The notes under the pieces are model-generated. The model saw nothing but the letters and a program-made list of their open reading frames with translations, was not told the DNA's origin and did not search any database. Positions 11,790-23,517 of a stretch of DNA of 64,000 nucleotides are shown here, one piece after another. Numbering within the stretch: position 1 is the stretch's first letter; each line of letters begins with the position of its first letter. The stretch lies in contig CM057826.1 of NCBI GenBank assembly GCA_030068075.1, positions 108,169,746 to 108,233,745 on the forward strand. Reading direction: 5' to 3'. The translations under genes and the position numbers were made by a program. Source of the stretch: Paguma larvata. Taxonomy: Eukaryota; Chordata; Mammalia; Carnivora; Viverridae.

Positions 11790-12455
11790 GTAGGTCCCAG
11801 GTTACCCACAACTTCTGTCCAATTAGGCTACAAAATAGAGGCTCCCATGACTTTCTCCTCAGGTTTGGTTAACTTCCTGGAGTGGCTCAGAGAACGTGGA
11901 GAAACTCTTATGTTTACCAGTTTATTAAAGGATATGATAAAGATATGGATAAAGAGTGAGATGAAGAGACACACAAGGTAAGGTGGGAGGGTTGAGTATG
12001 GGAGCTTCTTTTCCCATGGAGAAGCAGCACGTCGGTCTGCCAGTATAGGGATATGTTCACCAACCTGTAAGCTTCCTGAATCTCATAACATTGGAATTTT
12101 AAGGAGGCTTCCCTAATTTCATTTCCAATTCTTTTCCACTCTCTACAGAAGCTGGGAGTGAGGGGAAGAGTTGAAAATTCCAAGCTTCTAATTATGGCTT
12201 GGTTTTTCTGATGACCAGTTGGCATCCAACAGCCCATCCAACATTCCCTCATTAGGACAAAATATATTCCTAGTGTTCTTATCACTTAGGAATTTACAAG
12301 GGTTTTAGGAGCTGTCAGGGACAAGGTCAAAGATCAAATGTTAGAACAAGAGATGCTCTTAGGGCTCTTCTTCTTAGGAATTTACAAGAGCTTTAGAAGA
12401 TCATGTTAAGAACTGGGGAGCAGAGACCAATACATATATTTTCTATTATGTCACA
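11790..12455 (-). repeat. ERV-type LTR, antisense, with internal duplication
   Basis: The sequence matches the layout of an old mammalian endogenous-retrovirus LTR read backwards. The blocks are GGCTCCCATGACTTTCTCCTC, CAGTTTATTAAAGGATATGA (an AATAAA on the minus strand), GATAAAGATATGGATAAAGA, ACATTGGAATTTTAAGGAGGC, CTGATGACCAGTTGGCATCC, and AGGAATTTACAAGGGTTTTAGGAGC. The last block occurs twice (about 12284-12340 and 12373-12435). The family is not certain (ERVL or ERV1), and no retroviral gene is attached. A minus-strand frame at 11914-12285 lies inside it and is an artefact. Confidence 0.55.
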
Positions 12456-12459
12456 ATGG

Positions 12460-14110
12460 GGAAGCAAGCTTTTAGGTGGACCTTCTTATGTAAGTATCTA
12501 CTTCTCCAATGGAATTATCCCATTTTATTCCCTTACGAGATTTTCAGAGATGAGTCAGGGTTTCTTTCAAAAGGCCTCACTTGAGTAACACCCTAGGATT
12601 TGCTTTGTTTCATGAATTTTAAATTATATCCATGTTTTAAGACAAATTTCATTGTTTTGTCCATTTTTTCTCCTGTACTTTAACAACAACTCTAGCTTGT
12701 TTGATTCATCTACATTTTCAATAAATTCCAGTAGTAGTACAAATTGTTTTCAGATGGACAAAGTAAGTTACTTCAATCAATTTTCTCTTTGTTTTTAAAC
12801 AAGGTGTTTCAACTGTAAAGGTATTTAAAATTTTTTTATTAAATCACGTGAAGTAGAAATTATCCCATCTGCACCAAAGTAAAGGAGAGAAAAGAAATAT
12901 TTGCAATAAGAGATGTTTTAAAAATCTGACTTCTATACAGAAAGCCTCTGGGTGAAGCCTGAGGTGGTGATGATTGCTCTCAGCTGGGTATTCTTGATAA
13001 CCAGCATTGTCACTTAAGGAGAGTCTGGGGCCCATAAATAGTTGTTGGAAAAAAATGCGTAAATCAAAGTGCGAATAGAAACAAATATTAGACTTTCTAG
13101 ACTTAGAACCTCTAAGAAGGTAAAACCTTAAGTAGACAAACTGGCAATACTATCTGATAAGACCTGGTGAGGAAAGACGTTCTTTCTAAATATTTTTCCA
13201 TTCATTCTTATTTTTTAATGAAAATAGGAAGTTGTTCCGTAGAGAATAAAAGAGGGTAAGACTAACCTCAAAGATGCAGAGATGGTCCTAAACAGTTTTA
13301 AGATGAGGTCAGGTTGTACACTTCCTTTCTCACATAACATAAAGAGGCAAATGGATACAGAGCTGAAGGTAGCATTCGGCTCTGGCCTGGTGGAGAAAAA
13401 TAACAGTGGATACCCTAATACCCATTTACCAAAGCATGATAAACTCAGGGAGTTCCAGGACACTAATCTTGTTAAATGTTTTATCACCAACACAATATAA
13501 TGGCTTCAAATTAAATTCAAATAGCACAGGCATTATTATTCATAAACAGCACCACCTAGCTTTGAATGAAGCTAGATCCTATTCAGATTGTTGAAGAACG
13601 CTAGATAGACACCTACAGTTACTCAGATAGAACCACCACTTCTCAGTTCTCCTTAGAGAGAACCCTGGGGAGGACCTAGTAGGTCTTCTCTGAACGCGGA
13701 CACTCTGGATAAATGCATAAATGTGGGCTCTTGAATGAAGCACCTGAAGGTGAAATGTGTTTAAACATCAGGCAGAGGTGCTGTCTCTGACATGGGAATA
13801 AGAAACTTGATACAGGTATGGATTTGCTCTCTTGTATGAATGCAGATAGACGACAAGAAGGTTAAGTGGTTATTTGAGAGCTTCCTTGGGAATACAACTC
13901 ACTAGTTCTCAGAAGAAGATGGGTTGGAACATACGCTTTGCTATTAACCCTTTCATTTTATCAGGAATATTGATCATTACATACTTCAGCATATTAAAGT
14001 AGTTATTGAGAACCAACATATAGATTAGGTCATCTGGTTTATGAGTCACCGGGTAAAGAGGACAGGGAAGATTCCAAGAGAGACTGGAGAATCATTCTAG
14101 GTGCAGCCAG
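12460..14110. other. Unannotated non-coding DNA
   Basis: No gene or named repeat seen. Overlapping 60- to 90-codon frames on both strands near 13215-13594 overlap each other out of phase, as expected by chance. Confidence 0.45.
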
Positions 14111-14115
14111 GTGTG

Positions 14116-14330
14116 GGCTATGCAGTCACATAGAACTGGAGTCTTGGTTCTACCACTTCCTGGCTCAATGACCTATAGCAAACTATTCAGCTCTTGGAAG
14201 TTTACTTTCTACATTAGTCAAATGGACATAAAAATATCTACCATAAAGACTACTGATATGGTATAAATGAGATAAATAATGCCTATGACCTGGTGCATAG
14301 GGTAGGGGTCTACCTATGTGAAAGAAAATG
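14116..14330 (+). repeat. MIR
   Basis: Full-length-like MIR order: GGAGTCTTGGTTCTACCACTTCC, CTGGCTCAATGACCTATAGC, then ACATTAGTCAAATGGACATA, AAATGAGATAAATAATGCC and GACCTGGTGCATAGGGTAGG. One of the better preserved MIRs in the window. Confidence 0.75.
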
Positions 14331-14334
14331 CAGT

Positions 14335-15860
14335 TGATGAAGCAGGCAAATAGCGGTGGTTGAAGAAAATATCTGTATCAGCTCCTGACAGTGGAAATAG
14401 TTGTAACATGACCCATTTCAGCAGACTCGCCAGCAAATGATTTCCAACTTCTAAAAACTGTACTTTGTTATGCATTCATGAATTGTGCTAAAACCATTAG
14501 CAAGCTATACTCAACTCAATCAGCAACTGTGGAGAAAAAGGATTGGTCAGAAAGTGCTTTCACATGTATGCCCTCAACTTTTCCCAAGTGTTTTGTCACC
14601 AGTAACAAGTAGTTCTTGCTCTTTTTTTGTTTGTGTTTATATTTAAGAGTGCTGAACTAACACCAAATGGATGGGAAGAGTTGGAGTATTTTTCTTCACG
14701 CTCTGTTTCTCCATGTACACTGCCCTCCTCAAAGACACAGTGTTGTGGACATACACACACAGACAAGCAGCACTATGTATGAGACCATCTTAACCCAACA
14801 CATAATCTTATTTAAATTATCAGGAGCTACAGGGGTTTCCAAATCACTTCATTAAAGAATACCAGCCATACTTGACTTTTAAAAATTAAAGATCAACTTT
14901 TTAATGTTCAAGAAAAATTTTTGGAATCCAGCTACCCTTCTGTATCTATTTGACATTAGATTGTCTATGTGCTTTACACATAGAAAATGAATCATAGATA
15001 TCACACGATTTACTTGATTCAAATTTGGTAAATTTTTGTAGCTATCAGGACAGTAACAGAAGAATGCTCTGTTCAAAACTGGATACTTTCCACTTTATCT
15101 TAATAAAATAATATATCTGTATCTATAGTTTATGGCTGGGTAGCATTTGGACTATTATAAAGAGGAAAAAATTCCTGTACCTCATCTATGATCTAAGACA
15201 GTGAAAATATGGCAGGGAAACAAACAAGACAGAGTACTCTCCTTATATAGAGAGTAGAGGCAATGGAATGAGGCAGATATGATAATGACTGAGTGAGCAA
15301 TGCTATGGACAGAATGACTCTCGAGCAAATCATGCCAACCAGGCAAAAGCCCAGTGAATGGAGAGCACCACCTTGAACCACAAAGCCTTCATATTTCCAG
15401 GGTGAGAAAGAATCAAGATGTGATGACAGAACTTGAAAAGACTAAGACACAGGTAAACAAAGAAGTACAAGAGTTTAGTCAAATACCATACTGTATCTGA
15501 CTCATGACTTTATAAACGTCTGAGGAAAGTCCCATCCCTGCATTTGACTGCTATCATATGTACACCAAGAGAAGAGCATATTTGTGAACTTTCAGTAGAA
15601 AATATTGTTCAATTGACTCCTACTTTGCCTTCTCCCAACTCCATAATGATATTTATCCTTGCAGTGATTATGTCCCCAAACACTGTACATTCTGCCTTGC
15701 TAGTTCATAGCTCCACAGTTTCTCCCTAATGCTATAAGGGGAAATGTACTTCACTTTCCTCAGTTGTTATGTGGAAAAGCTCAGTGTTCATAGTGAGCAT
15801 AGGAAAGACTGGCAACTGGAAATGATCTTATAGAACCAAGCAGGAGCTTTGGGCCAATAT
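14335..15860. other. Unannotated non-coding DNA
   Basis: Nothing recognised. Frames of about 62 codons occur on both strands without family resemblance. Confidence 0.4.
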
Positions 15861-15867
15861 CAACATG

Positions 15868-15940
15868 TTGGAAGGATTAAATGAGATAATGTCTGTGAAA
15901 GTGCTTGTAAACTGTACACCAACAACTGTTTTGAAGATAC
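15868..15940 (+). repeat. MIR 3' fragment
   Basis: GGATTAAATGAGATAATGTC followed by TGTGAAAGTGCTTGTAAACTG is the 3' portion of MIR. The core is missing. Confidence 0.5.
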
Positions 15941-15944
15941 AGTA

Positions 15945-17300
15945 GGTGAAACCTAATAGATGCAAATTCTTACATCCACAGGACAATAAATCCATTGTGT
16001 GAGTGACAAATGAGAGAAACCTGGTTAGAGAACATTTTGATAGAAACCAGGAGTCTGACTTGGCTGCTGGAAAGTCTTAGGTCATCTGTAATTAAAGGTA
16101 AGTAGATCACATCTGTCTATGATGTTTATTTCTGGAAGCCACATTCTAATGGCATATGGATAAACTGGACCCTGCCCCCACCACAGAACAGAGTATTCAA
16201 GTTAATGAGAGGTTAGAACTTTGTCATTTGAGAAATAAATATTTCTTCTCAAATGTTTGAAAAGAACAGTTAGAGTGAAATATGAGAAAAACAGAACAAG
16301 ATGGGGGTAGAAGTTATATAGAGGCAGATTTCAGCTCAACATAAAGAAAAACGTTCTCATCATGAGAATTCTCTAGAAGTATGTAATGGACTGTCCCTTT
16401 CCTTACTTTTTTTCTCTTTTTTTTTAATTACTACACTGAGAAGCCTACAATGAGGTTTTAAGAGAAGCCTCTAAGTGGCTACTGTGTCATAAAAGGAACC
16501 TTCTCCACAGAGCTTCTATGCTCTGTGGCACACATCCCATTGGCCATGGCTGATTGGAACAAGGATCAGTGTCTAACCCAAAGCTTCCAACCAGTGAGGT
16601 GACTGAGCCTGAGATACCAGTCTAATGGGGCCCTCTATTTCAAATAATGGTTAATAAAGCCAATCGGATACTATCTCTTTGAAAGCATGATGTTTATAGG
16701 TAAAAAGCATCTGCTAGCTGATAGTGACAGGAGTAAAAGCAGAATAAATGAGAGGAAGAGACGAGGAAGATAAAGAGCAAGAAAAAAGCTGAAGTCATAA
16801 GTTCCTAGGTAAAGATGAAAAGTCAGGATCAATGACCCAGAACAGGCATTGAGCAACTGCTGATGTAATCTTGTAGGTGAATAGATGCTAAAGCAGGGCT
16901 GTCTCAGGACTCATATTCAACTGATGAGGAGGCATGGCTACAATGTTGGCTTTATCATCCATGGTTCAACTGATAAGACTTTCCTCTTCTCCCTGCTTTC
17001 CTGTGTGTTCTTATGTTCAGTTCCCAGTCACAGAAGTGATATGAGCATGTTTCAGGGTTACCTTGCAATTCAGGAAGCCTAACACTATTACAATACAACA
17101 ATATAAACAAAGAAAAAGAAAAGAAATGAAAATCACCAAAAATCTAACCTAAACTAAAAAAAAAAAAAACAGTTAGTATTTGCAATGTGTGTCCTTGGGT
17201 TTTATATACATGTGTGTATGTGTTGCTTCATGCAACACTCACACAAATGAAAAAACACACACAAACATAAGTACAAAGGGATCAGTCGTATAACGCATAC
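15945..17300. other. Unannotated non-coding DNA
   Basis: No gene or named repeat recognised. There is a short A-rich and CA-rich patch near 17150-17270. Confidence 0.4.
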
Positions 17301-17305
17301 AATCT

Positions 17306-17793
17306 GGAATGTGAAATTGTTTTACTCAATATGATAATCTTTCTTTATTTTGAAATATATCCTTTAAAATAGTTGTATAGTATTTCCTTATATTATTGTA
17401 TCACAGTCTTTTCTCTTTTTTTTTCTTTTTAATTTGAGTATAGTTAATTCACAATGTTGTGTTAGTTTCAGGTGTACAACTTAGTGACTTGACAAATTTA
17501 TACATTATGCTATGTTCACCACAAGTTAGCTATGACTTGTCCTATTACGTCACTATTATAATACCACTGACTGTGGTCCTTATTTTGTGCCTTTTATTTC
17601 TATGTATCACAATTTATTTTTCAAATCCATTTTTTTAACGTTTAAGTTATTTCTAATTTTTCCTGTTATAAGAAGATTTGTGCTGAACGTTCATAAAGCT
17701 CAACTTTGTACACTCCTTGACAAATTTTTAAGATACTATCAAAAGATATGATTATGTTTAAGACATTGGATTCAGACTGCCAAACTTCCCTTT
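17306..17793 (-). repeat. Old L1M fragment, antisense, split by a second L1
   Basis: The first half ends with TTTTACTCAATATGATAATC and GTTGTATAGTATTTCC. The second half resumes with ATCACAATTTATTTTTCAAATCC, ACGTTTAAGTTATTTCTAATTTTT, CTGAACGTTCAT, and GACTGCCAAACTTCCCTTT. Together these match the antisense 3' ORF2 region of an L1M in the right order, interrupted by the insertion at 17406-17602. Confidence 0.6.
17406..17602 (-). repeat. L1MA-like 3' end nested in an older L1, with target duplication
   Basis: T-rich start, then ATTTGAGTATAGTTAATTCACA, ATGTTGTGTTAGTTTCAGG, TGTACAACTTAGTGAC, and TTATACATTATGCTATGTTC are the antisense L1MA 3'-UTR signature. It is flanked by a 9-bp direct repeat TGTATCACA at 17397-17405 and 17603-17611, which joins the two halves of the surrounding L1. 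Confidence 0.65.
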
Positions 17794-17807
17794 AAAAGAT
17801 TTTATCA

Positions 17808-18024
17808 GGGCACCTGGGTGGCTCAGTCGGTTAATCATCCGACTTGGGCTCAGGTCATGATCTCACAGTTCATGAGTTCAAGCCCTGCATCAGGCTGTGT
17901 ACTTACGGCTCAGAGCTTACAGCCTGCTTTGAATTCTTTGTCTCCCTCTTTCTCTGTTCTTCACTCCCTAGCATTCTGTCTCCTCTCAAAAATAAATTTT
18001 AAAAAAACTTTAAAAACATTTTTA
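17808..18024 (+). mobile_element. CAN SINE with exact 14-bp target duplication
   Basis: GGGCACCTGGGTGGCTCAGT head and a shortened CT stretch, ending TCTCAAAAATAAATTTTAAAA. The target duplication AAAAGATTTTATCA is exact at 17794-17807 and 18025-18038, so the insertion is fairly recent on the felid timescale even though the body carries several substitutions. Confidence 0.95.
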
Positions 18025-18076
18025 AAAAGATTTTATCAATTTCCATTTCCAATTGTGGGTATTCTATCCATTACTT

Positions 18077-18150
18077 GAAGAAAGGAAAGAAGAAGGAGGA
18101 GGAGGAGGAGGAGGAGGAGGAGGAAGAGAAAAAGAAGATGATGATGATGA
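18077..18150. repeat. Purine tract with (GGA)n and (GAT)n microsatellite
   Basis: About ten GGA triplets (18095-18123) sit in an uninterrupted purine run, followed by four to five GAT units. The strand asymmetry makes H-DNA formation possible. On the minus strand it gives a poly-leucine frame, which is an artefact. Confidence 0.85.
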
Positions 18151-18154
18151 CTAA

Positions 18155-19130
18155 AGTGATGATCATCTTTTAGAAAAATTTTAGAATTTTTTTCTGAATT
18201 TTCATTGATGGTTGATGTAATTAATATCCAAACACTAAATACTGTACCATAAAATATCACACAACTAAAAATATGATTTTAAATATAATCAAAGACTCTT
18301 AATGTTGATATTTTTTTCAGAAATATTCTTGGAAGTAATGAACTTCAGTGCTGATATTCCAGAGTTCTCTTACTACTCCTTAAGATTTCAACACTACAAA
18401 TATCTGAGAGTAGAATTCAGGTTACATTGCCTTGTATCAAAAGGTACTAAAGAGTTTCACAGGCACAATTCTATTATTAAACAATCATTATAATAGATGT
18501 CTCGGTTCAGATTTTGATTGACCTAAATACATTGTTAACAATAATTATGAAGTTATGAAAATTATATCCAAGATCATGCATGTATCACAATAAGTAATCA
18601 GTAAGCACATGTTGAATAGAAAAATGGATGCTTAAATTAATGTTATTACTTGAGATATGGAACATGTATACATGTAATGATTATATTTTTGCAAGTAAAA
18701 AAATTCTCTAGTGTATAAAATGAAATGTAATGTATTCATCTTTGATTACATTCCACAAAAAACTAAGGTGGTGGTTTAGCTATCTGAGAAAATTTGGAAG
18801 ACACTAATTTAACTATTTACTAATAGGCAAATAAGAGTTGTCTTATCAGTTCCTTTAAGAGATAATGTTTTAGATTTGAAAGGAGAAGGCAATAAACCAG
18901 CTCTTCTAGAACAGTAAACATACACAGATAAAAAGGTTGTAGTCTCAAGGAAATAAAAGTCAAAAGAGATCTTTTCCTTATGCAGTAGCTATGATATTGA
19001 TGAATGCATATAGGTAAGAAATGCTCACTCTTAATATTATCTAAAATCTAATTCATTTTCTTTACTTCTGGATTTACTCTTCTTTCTGAAGCATCCAAAG
19101 AAACAAGACAAAATGTTTGAAACAATGGTT
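18155..19130. other. Unannotated AT-rich DNA
   Basis: No gene or named repeat recognised. Confidence 0.4.
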
Positions 19131-19131
19131 T

Positions 19132-19287
19132 CTTTTTTTTTTTCTAATATAATTTATTGTCAAATTGGCTAACATACAGTGTGTAAAATGTGCTCTTTAT
19201 TTTGGGGGTAGATTCTCTATGGTTCATCACTTACATACAACACCCAGTGCTCATCCCAACAAGTGCCCTACTTAATACCAGGCATAG
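19132..19287 (-). mobile_element. Carnivore L1 3' end, 5'-truncated, antisense
   Basis: Poly-T start, then TCTAATATAATTTATTGTCAA, ATTGGCTAACATACAGTGTG, TTTGGGGGTAGATTCTCTATG, ACAACACCCAGTGCTCATCC and AACAAGTGCCCTACTTAATA. This is the complement of the felid LINE-1 3' UTR and terminal segment. Only about 155 bp remain, and there is no ORF. Confidence 0.85.
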
Positions 19288-19819
19288 GTTAGTGATCCCT
19301 GAGACATGGGAAACAGTAAAGATGAGCTCAGAATCTTGAGTGAGTTTCCACGCTGTGGTACAGGTATAAGGCAGGAATCTCTTATGAATAGGGATACTGC
19401 ACAAAGTCCAGAGACACCAAAATGACTAGAATCACACAACAGAGTATCAGAGAGGAGATAGCTGTGTGCAGTACCCTGGAGATCTATAAAGAGCTCCACT
19501 TGGGTATTCAATGGAGTAATGATGATGCATCAAGTCTGGAAAAAGAATCATCCAAAAAGAGTAAAAAGAATAGTATTTGACACTTACATAGTATTGAGAA
19601 AAGTAGCTTTTCCACAAGTATAATTAAGAATATTCACAAGGGTCTTGCCTCTGTAGTATAGGATAATTAGCCCTGGACTCAATACTGCCTCATTTGTACC
19701 TAATGAACCTTAAAATCAAGACAAAAAACTGATCTAAAATAAAATTTTCCAAGTAACTTAACTGTCTGTCAGAATAAAGCTTGAGGTATACAGAAGTACA
19801 AAAAGATAAAACACTTGAA

Positions 19820-20335
19820 AAGATAAAATTCACAATATGTAACACCCAGTTAAAGATTACCAGGAATGAAAGAAGAAAGAAGATGACCAATAATGGAGGA
19901 GGGCAGATTTAAATGATCAAAACTAACCTAGAATTGACACAAAAGAGAAAATTATCAGACAAAAACAATAAAAATAATTATAGCTTATTCTTTATATACA
20001 AACAGTTAAGGAGTGATATGGAAGATATAAAGAATCCCAAACTTCTACAAATGAATAGTATAATGCCTTAAAGAAAAATACAGGATCAAGAGCAGATTAG
20101 TCATTAGAGAAGAAAAAATTAGTAAACTTGAAGATATAACAATAGAATATATCCCATTTGAAAAACACATAGAAAAAAATTATTAATTGAAAAAATCACC
20201 AGTACACTTGGGAAAAGTTAAGCAGCCTAACATAATATAATTGGAGTCTCCAAAGGAGAAGTGAGAGAAATGTGACAGAAATATTTGAAGAAATAATGAC
20301 CAAAAAATCTATGAATTTTACAGAAATGCTTGTTT
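19820..20335 (+). repeat. Old L1M 5' UTR/ORF1 region fragment
   Basis: AAATTCACAATATGTAACACCC, GATTACCAGGAATGAAAG, CTAGAATTGACACAAAAGAG, CAAACTTCTACAAATGAATAG, AACTTGAAGATATAACAATAG, TTGGAGTCTCCAAAGGAG and TTTGAAGAAATAATGACC follow the L1M/HAL1 order from the ORF1 lead-in to its N-terminal half. Every frame is broken. Confidence 0.6.
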
Positions 20336-20502
20336 CATATTTCTAATTTCATTTCACTATGGTCAGATAGCATACTATGACTGAAAAACTTTAATATTTG
20401 TTGAGACTTATTTTATTGTCCACCCAGAATATGCCGTTCTACATAAATGTTTCAAGTGTGCTCTAAAAGCACACAATTTTGTTGAAATTGTCTATATTTA
20501 TC
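20336..20502 (-). repeat. Inverted L1 ORF2 (endonuclease end) segment
   Basis: ATTTCTAATTTCATTTCACTATG, GGTCAGATAGCATAC, TTTGTTGAGACTTATTTTATTG, and TTCAAGTGTGCTCTAAAAG are the complement of the L1 ORF2 region encoding the end of the endonuclease domain. It lies in the opposite orientation to the ORF1 piece before it and the reverse-transcriptase piece after it. Confidence 0.6.
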
Positions 20503-20504
20503 TG

Positions 20505-21475
20505 TGTATGACATGATCATCTTTGTAAAAAATCCAATGTAATCTACAAAAAGTCACCAGAACAAATAAGTGAATTTAAGAGAGTTGAAGGATACAAAAT
20601 CAATATAAAAACAATCATATTTTTATACACTAGCAATGAACCATATGACATTAAAATTTTTGAAAGATACCACCTAAAAGAGCATCAAAAATATGAGGTA
20701 CTTAGGGATAAATTGGACACAAGATGTACAAGAACTAAACACTGAAACTGTAAAACACTGCTAGGAGAAATTTTAAAAGTCCTAAATAAGAGATATCTTA
20801 TTCATAATTTAAAGTACTCAATCTTGTTAAAATGTCAATTCTCCTCAAGTACATATAGAATCCATGAAGCTCTAGTGGGCATCTGGAAATATTTATTTGG
20901 AAATGCAAAGTATCTTGAAGAGCCAAAGCAACTTTGAAAAAAAAAGAACAAAATTGGAGGATTAAAACAATCTGATTTCAAGACTTACTATAAAGCTACA
21001 ATAAATAAGACAGTGTGCCATTGGCACCAAAATAGCCAAAGAAATCAATGGAACACAACAGAGAATCCAGAAATATACTCATTCATATACACAGATAAAT
21101 GACTTTTGACCACATTGCAAAGGCAATTCTGTGGAGAGAGAATAGTCCTTTCAACAAAGCATGCTTGAACAACTGAATATCTATAATAAAAAGTAAAAAT
21201 ATATTTTGGTGAGTCCCTCCAACATATAAATAATTAATTTAAAATGAGTCACAGAGCTAACTTTCAAACCTAAAACTATACAACTTCTAGAAAAAAAAAA
21301 GAAGAAAACTTTGGTGACCTTGGATTGGTGAAAGATTTGTTATATATGTAGAACATCAAAAACCAAAATACAATTAAAAAATGATAATTTGGACTTTTTC
21401 AAAATTAAAAGCTACTATTCTTTGAAAGATTCTGATAGGAGATGGAGATGATATTTCCAAATCCCTTATCTGATC
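20505..21475 (+). repeat. Old L1 ORF2 fragment (reverse transcriptase and downstream)
   Basis: ATGACATGATCATCTTTGTA (the decayed catalytic-loop region), AATCTACAAAAAGTCACCAG, CACTAGCAATGAACC, AATATGAGGTACTTAGGGAT, TGTCAATTCTCCTCAAG, CTACAATAAATAAGACAGTG, and AAAAACCAAAATACAATTAA follow L1 ORF2 from the palm to the C-terminal part. Stops and indels occur throughout. Confidence 0.8.
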
Positions 21476-21491
21476 TGCAAGAACCTCTATA

Positions 21492-21712
21492 GTGTCGAGT
21501 TAAGAGTATGGTTTCCGAAATCAGACTATTTAGGTGCTATTTAACCCCTTAGAGTTTTCTTAACTTCTCAATGCTTCTGTTTTATTATGTGGGGGAAAAA
21601 AAGAAAGAAATTAATTTACACTACCTACAGTAAAGCATTGTTGCAAGGATTAAACACATTAACTAATGTAGAGCTCATTGATTAGTATCTAGCACACAGT
21701 GCTCACTAAGTT
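21492..21712 (+). repeat. MIR
   Basis: GAGTATGGTTTCCGAAATCAG, CTTAACTTCTCAATGCTTCTG, CACTACCTACAGTAAAGC, AGGATTAAACACATTAACTAATG, and CTAGCACACAGTGCTCACTAAG follow the MIR order through to its 3' end. Confidence 0.7.
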
Positions 21713-21719
21713 AGAGGAG

Positions 21720-22600
21720 GAAGGAGCAGAGGAAAAGGAAAGAAGATATAATTATTTACCTCTACAATACTGGAATATAACTACCTCTGGCTGTTGTACT
21801 TTTAAACGTGGGCCTGAAAATTAGTTTCTATCAAAATACAAGTGAGAACACCTATTGTACTGACACGACACAAAAATGAAATCTTCATCTAAAAAGCACC
21901 ATTTTGTTTTCAAAGAAAAAAAATAGGGTCAATAATTCTATTTTCTGCAATCAGCACTGCTTTTCTGTGTGGCTGAGAAATCACATAATACTTTTCTAAT
22001 AAAAGGGGTATCAAACATCTGCCTCCAAATGGAGTTGAAACTGGGGAGGAAGAGAACAGCAAATCTTGATCACAGATGACAGATATGCCAGGAAATTAAT
22101 CCTCAACAAAAATGCAAAATATGATCCTGCGAATTTCTACTTGTGCTATGAGTTTACCAAAAGACACTGTTGTTCATGTCAAAAAAAAAAAAAAAAGCCA
22201 ACAGCAAAACTCATGCCAAATAAAATGTTGGATTGATCTACTTTTTAATCAATTGTCTTTCCTATTAAAAGGAGATTATAGATTTTTAACTGGCCTTCAG
22301 GGTTCCTGACTTTATAAGTGATGCATGGATTGACAATGCTTCAAACTTTTCCAACAATAAAGCTCTGGTAAGTGGTATCTTGAGATATACTACTTACCAT
22401 GTCCTGAGTCTACCACACTTTCACCCTCAGGGACCCTTTTCTGAACAGCAACATCCCATGTTATCGAAGGATTATCATATCACCAAGGTGGGTCTCACCA
22501 ATTGTCTTTGCAGTTAGTAGATTTGTAATAGCACCAACACCTGTGTTTTGAGGAGCCGAGCTAGAAGTTGGGCACAGAACAAAGAGGATAGGACATTTAA
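21720..22600. other. Unannotated non-coding DNA
   Basis: No gene or named repeat recognised. A 14-adenine run lies near 22181. Confidence 0.4.
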
Positions 22601-22614
22601 AAAGGAAGTAACAG

Positions 22615-22837
22615 GGGCTCCTGGGTGGCTTAGTCAGTTGAGCATCTGACTTCAGCTCAGGTCACAATATTCAGTCTGTGAGTTTGAGCCCCGCATCGGG
22701 CTCTGTGCTGACAGCTCTGAGCCTGGAGCCTGCTTCCTATTCTGTCTCCCTCTCTCTCTCTGCCCCTCCCCTGCTCTCTGTCGTTCTCTCTCTCTTGAAA
22801 ATAAACATTAAAAAAATTTTTTTGAATAAAAAAATAA
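22615..22837 (+). mobile_element. CAN SINE with target duplication
   Basis: GGGCTCCTGGGTGGCTTAGT head, CCCCGCATCGGGCTCTGTGC middle, GCCTGGAGCCTGCTTCC, CT stretch and A/T tail. The target duplication AAAGGAAGTAACAG (22601-22614) matches AAAGAAAGTAACAG (22838-22851) with one mismatch. Confidence 0.95.
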
Positions 22838-22854
22838 AAAGAAAGTAACAGAAG

Positions 22855-23515
22855 CCTATGTCACTTCTGGAGTCAATCTGGGGGAACCAACAGATTGCTC
22901 TGGAAAAATATATTCCCATACACAACCCATTTTCAATGTGGCTATTGAATTTCATCATGAGGTACTCTGTGGTTCAAAAGTGAAGACTGTTCATACATTT
23001 CTACATTGGACGGCAATTCTTCCCTTTATTTCCAAGCTGTTGTTCACAAATCTCTTGTTTCTTACGGGTTAGACCTGATGCATCCCTTCAAAGCAGAAAT
23101 GGGAACATTTTCAAGGACAGAGAATTTGTGAATCTGTTGCTTATTTAGCAAACTGGTATTGCAACTTCCAAACAAATAGCCCTGGCTCTCTTTGGGGCCA
23201 TTCCCTACTATGCTTTTAAAAGCGTTTACAACAGTTTAGAGACAGAGATGGTGAGCTTTATAGCTCAGACATGCAAAGGAAGCACTCTCCTTCCACATAT
23301 AAAATGTCTAGACGCAGCAGGATGACCTCACTTGTAACAGCAGCCTAGTTCTGCTAGAAAGTTTTTTTTCAGCAGAGACTGTCCTTTAGATGACACAAAA
23401 TCCTAAACCAAGACTATCAGGGTGAATGGCAGGCCAACCACCTTCTTTTAGCTCAAATCTGACACAATTTGTACAGCTGTACTCATTTAAAACTGCAACA
23501 TAGCAACTGTTTCTC
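22855..23515. other. Unannotated non-coding DNA
   Basis: No gene or named repeat recognised. Confidence 0.4.
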
Positions 23516-23517
23516 AT

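Noticed and set aside
18036..18260. Minus-strand ORF with poly-leucine run
   Set aside because: It is the translation of the (GGA)n microsatellite complement.
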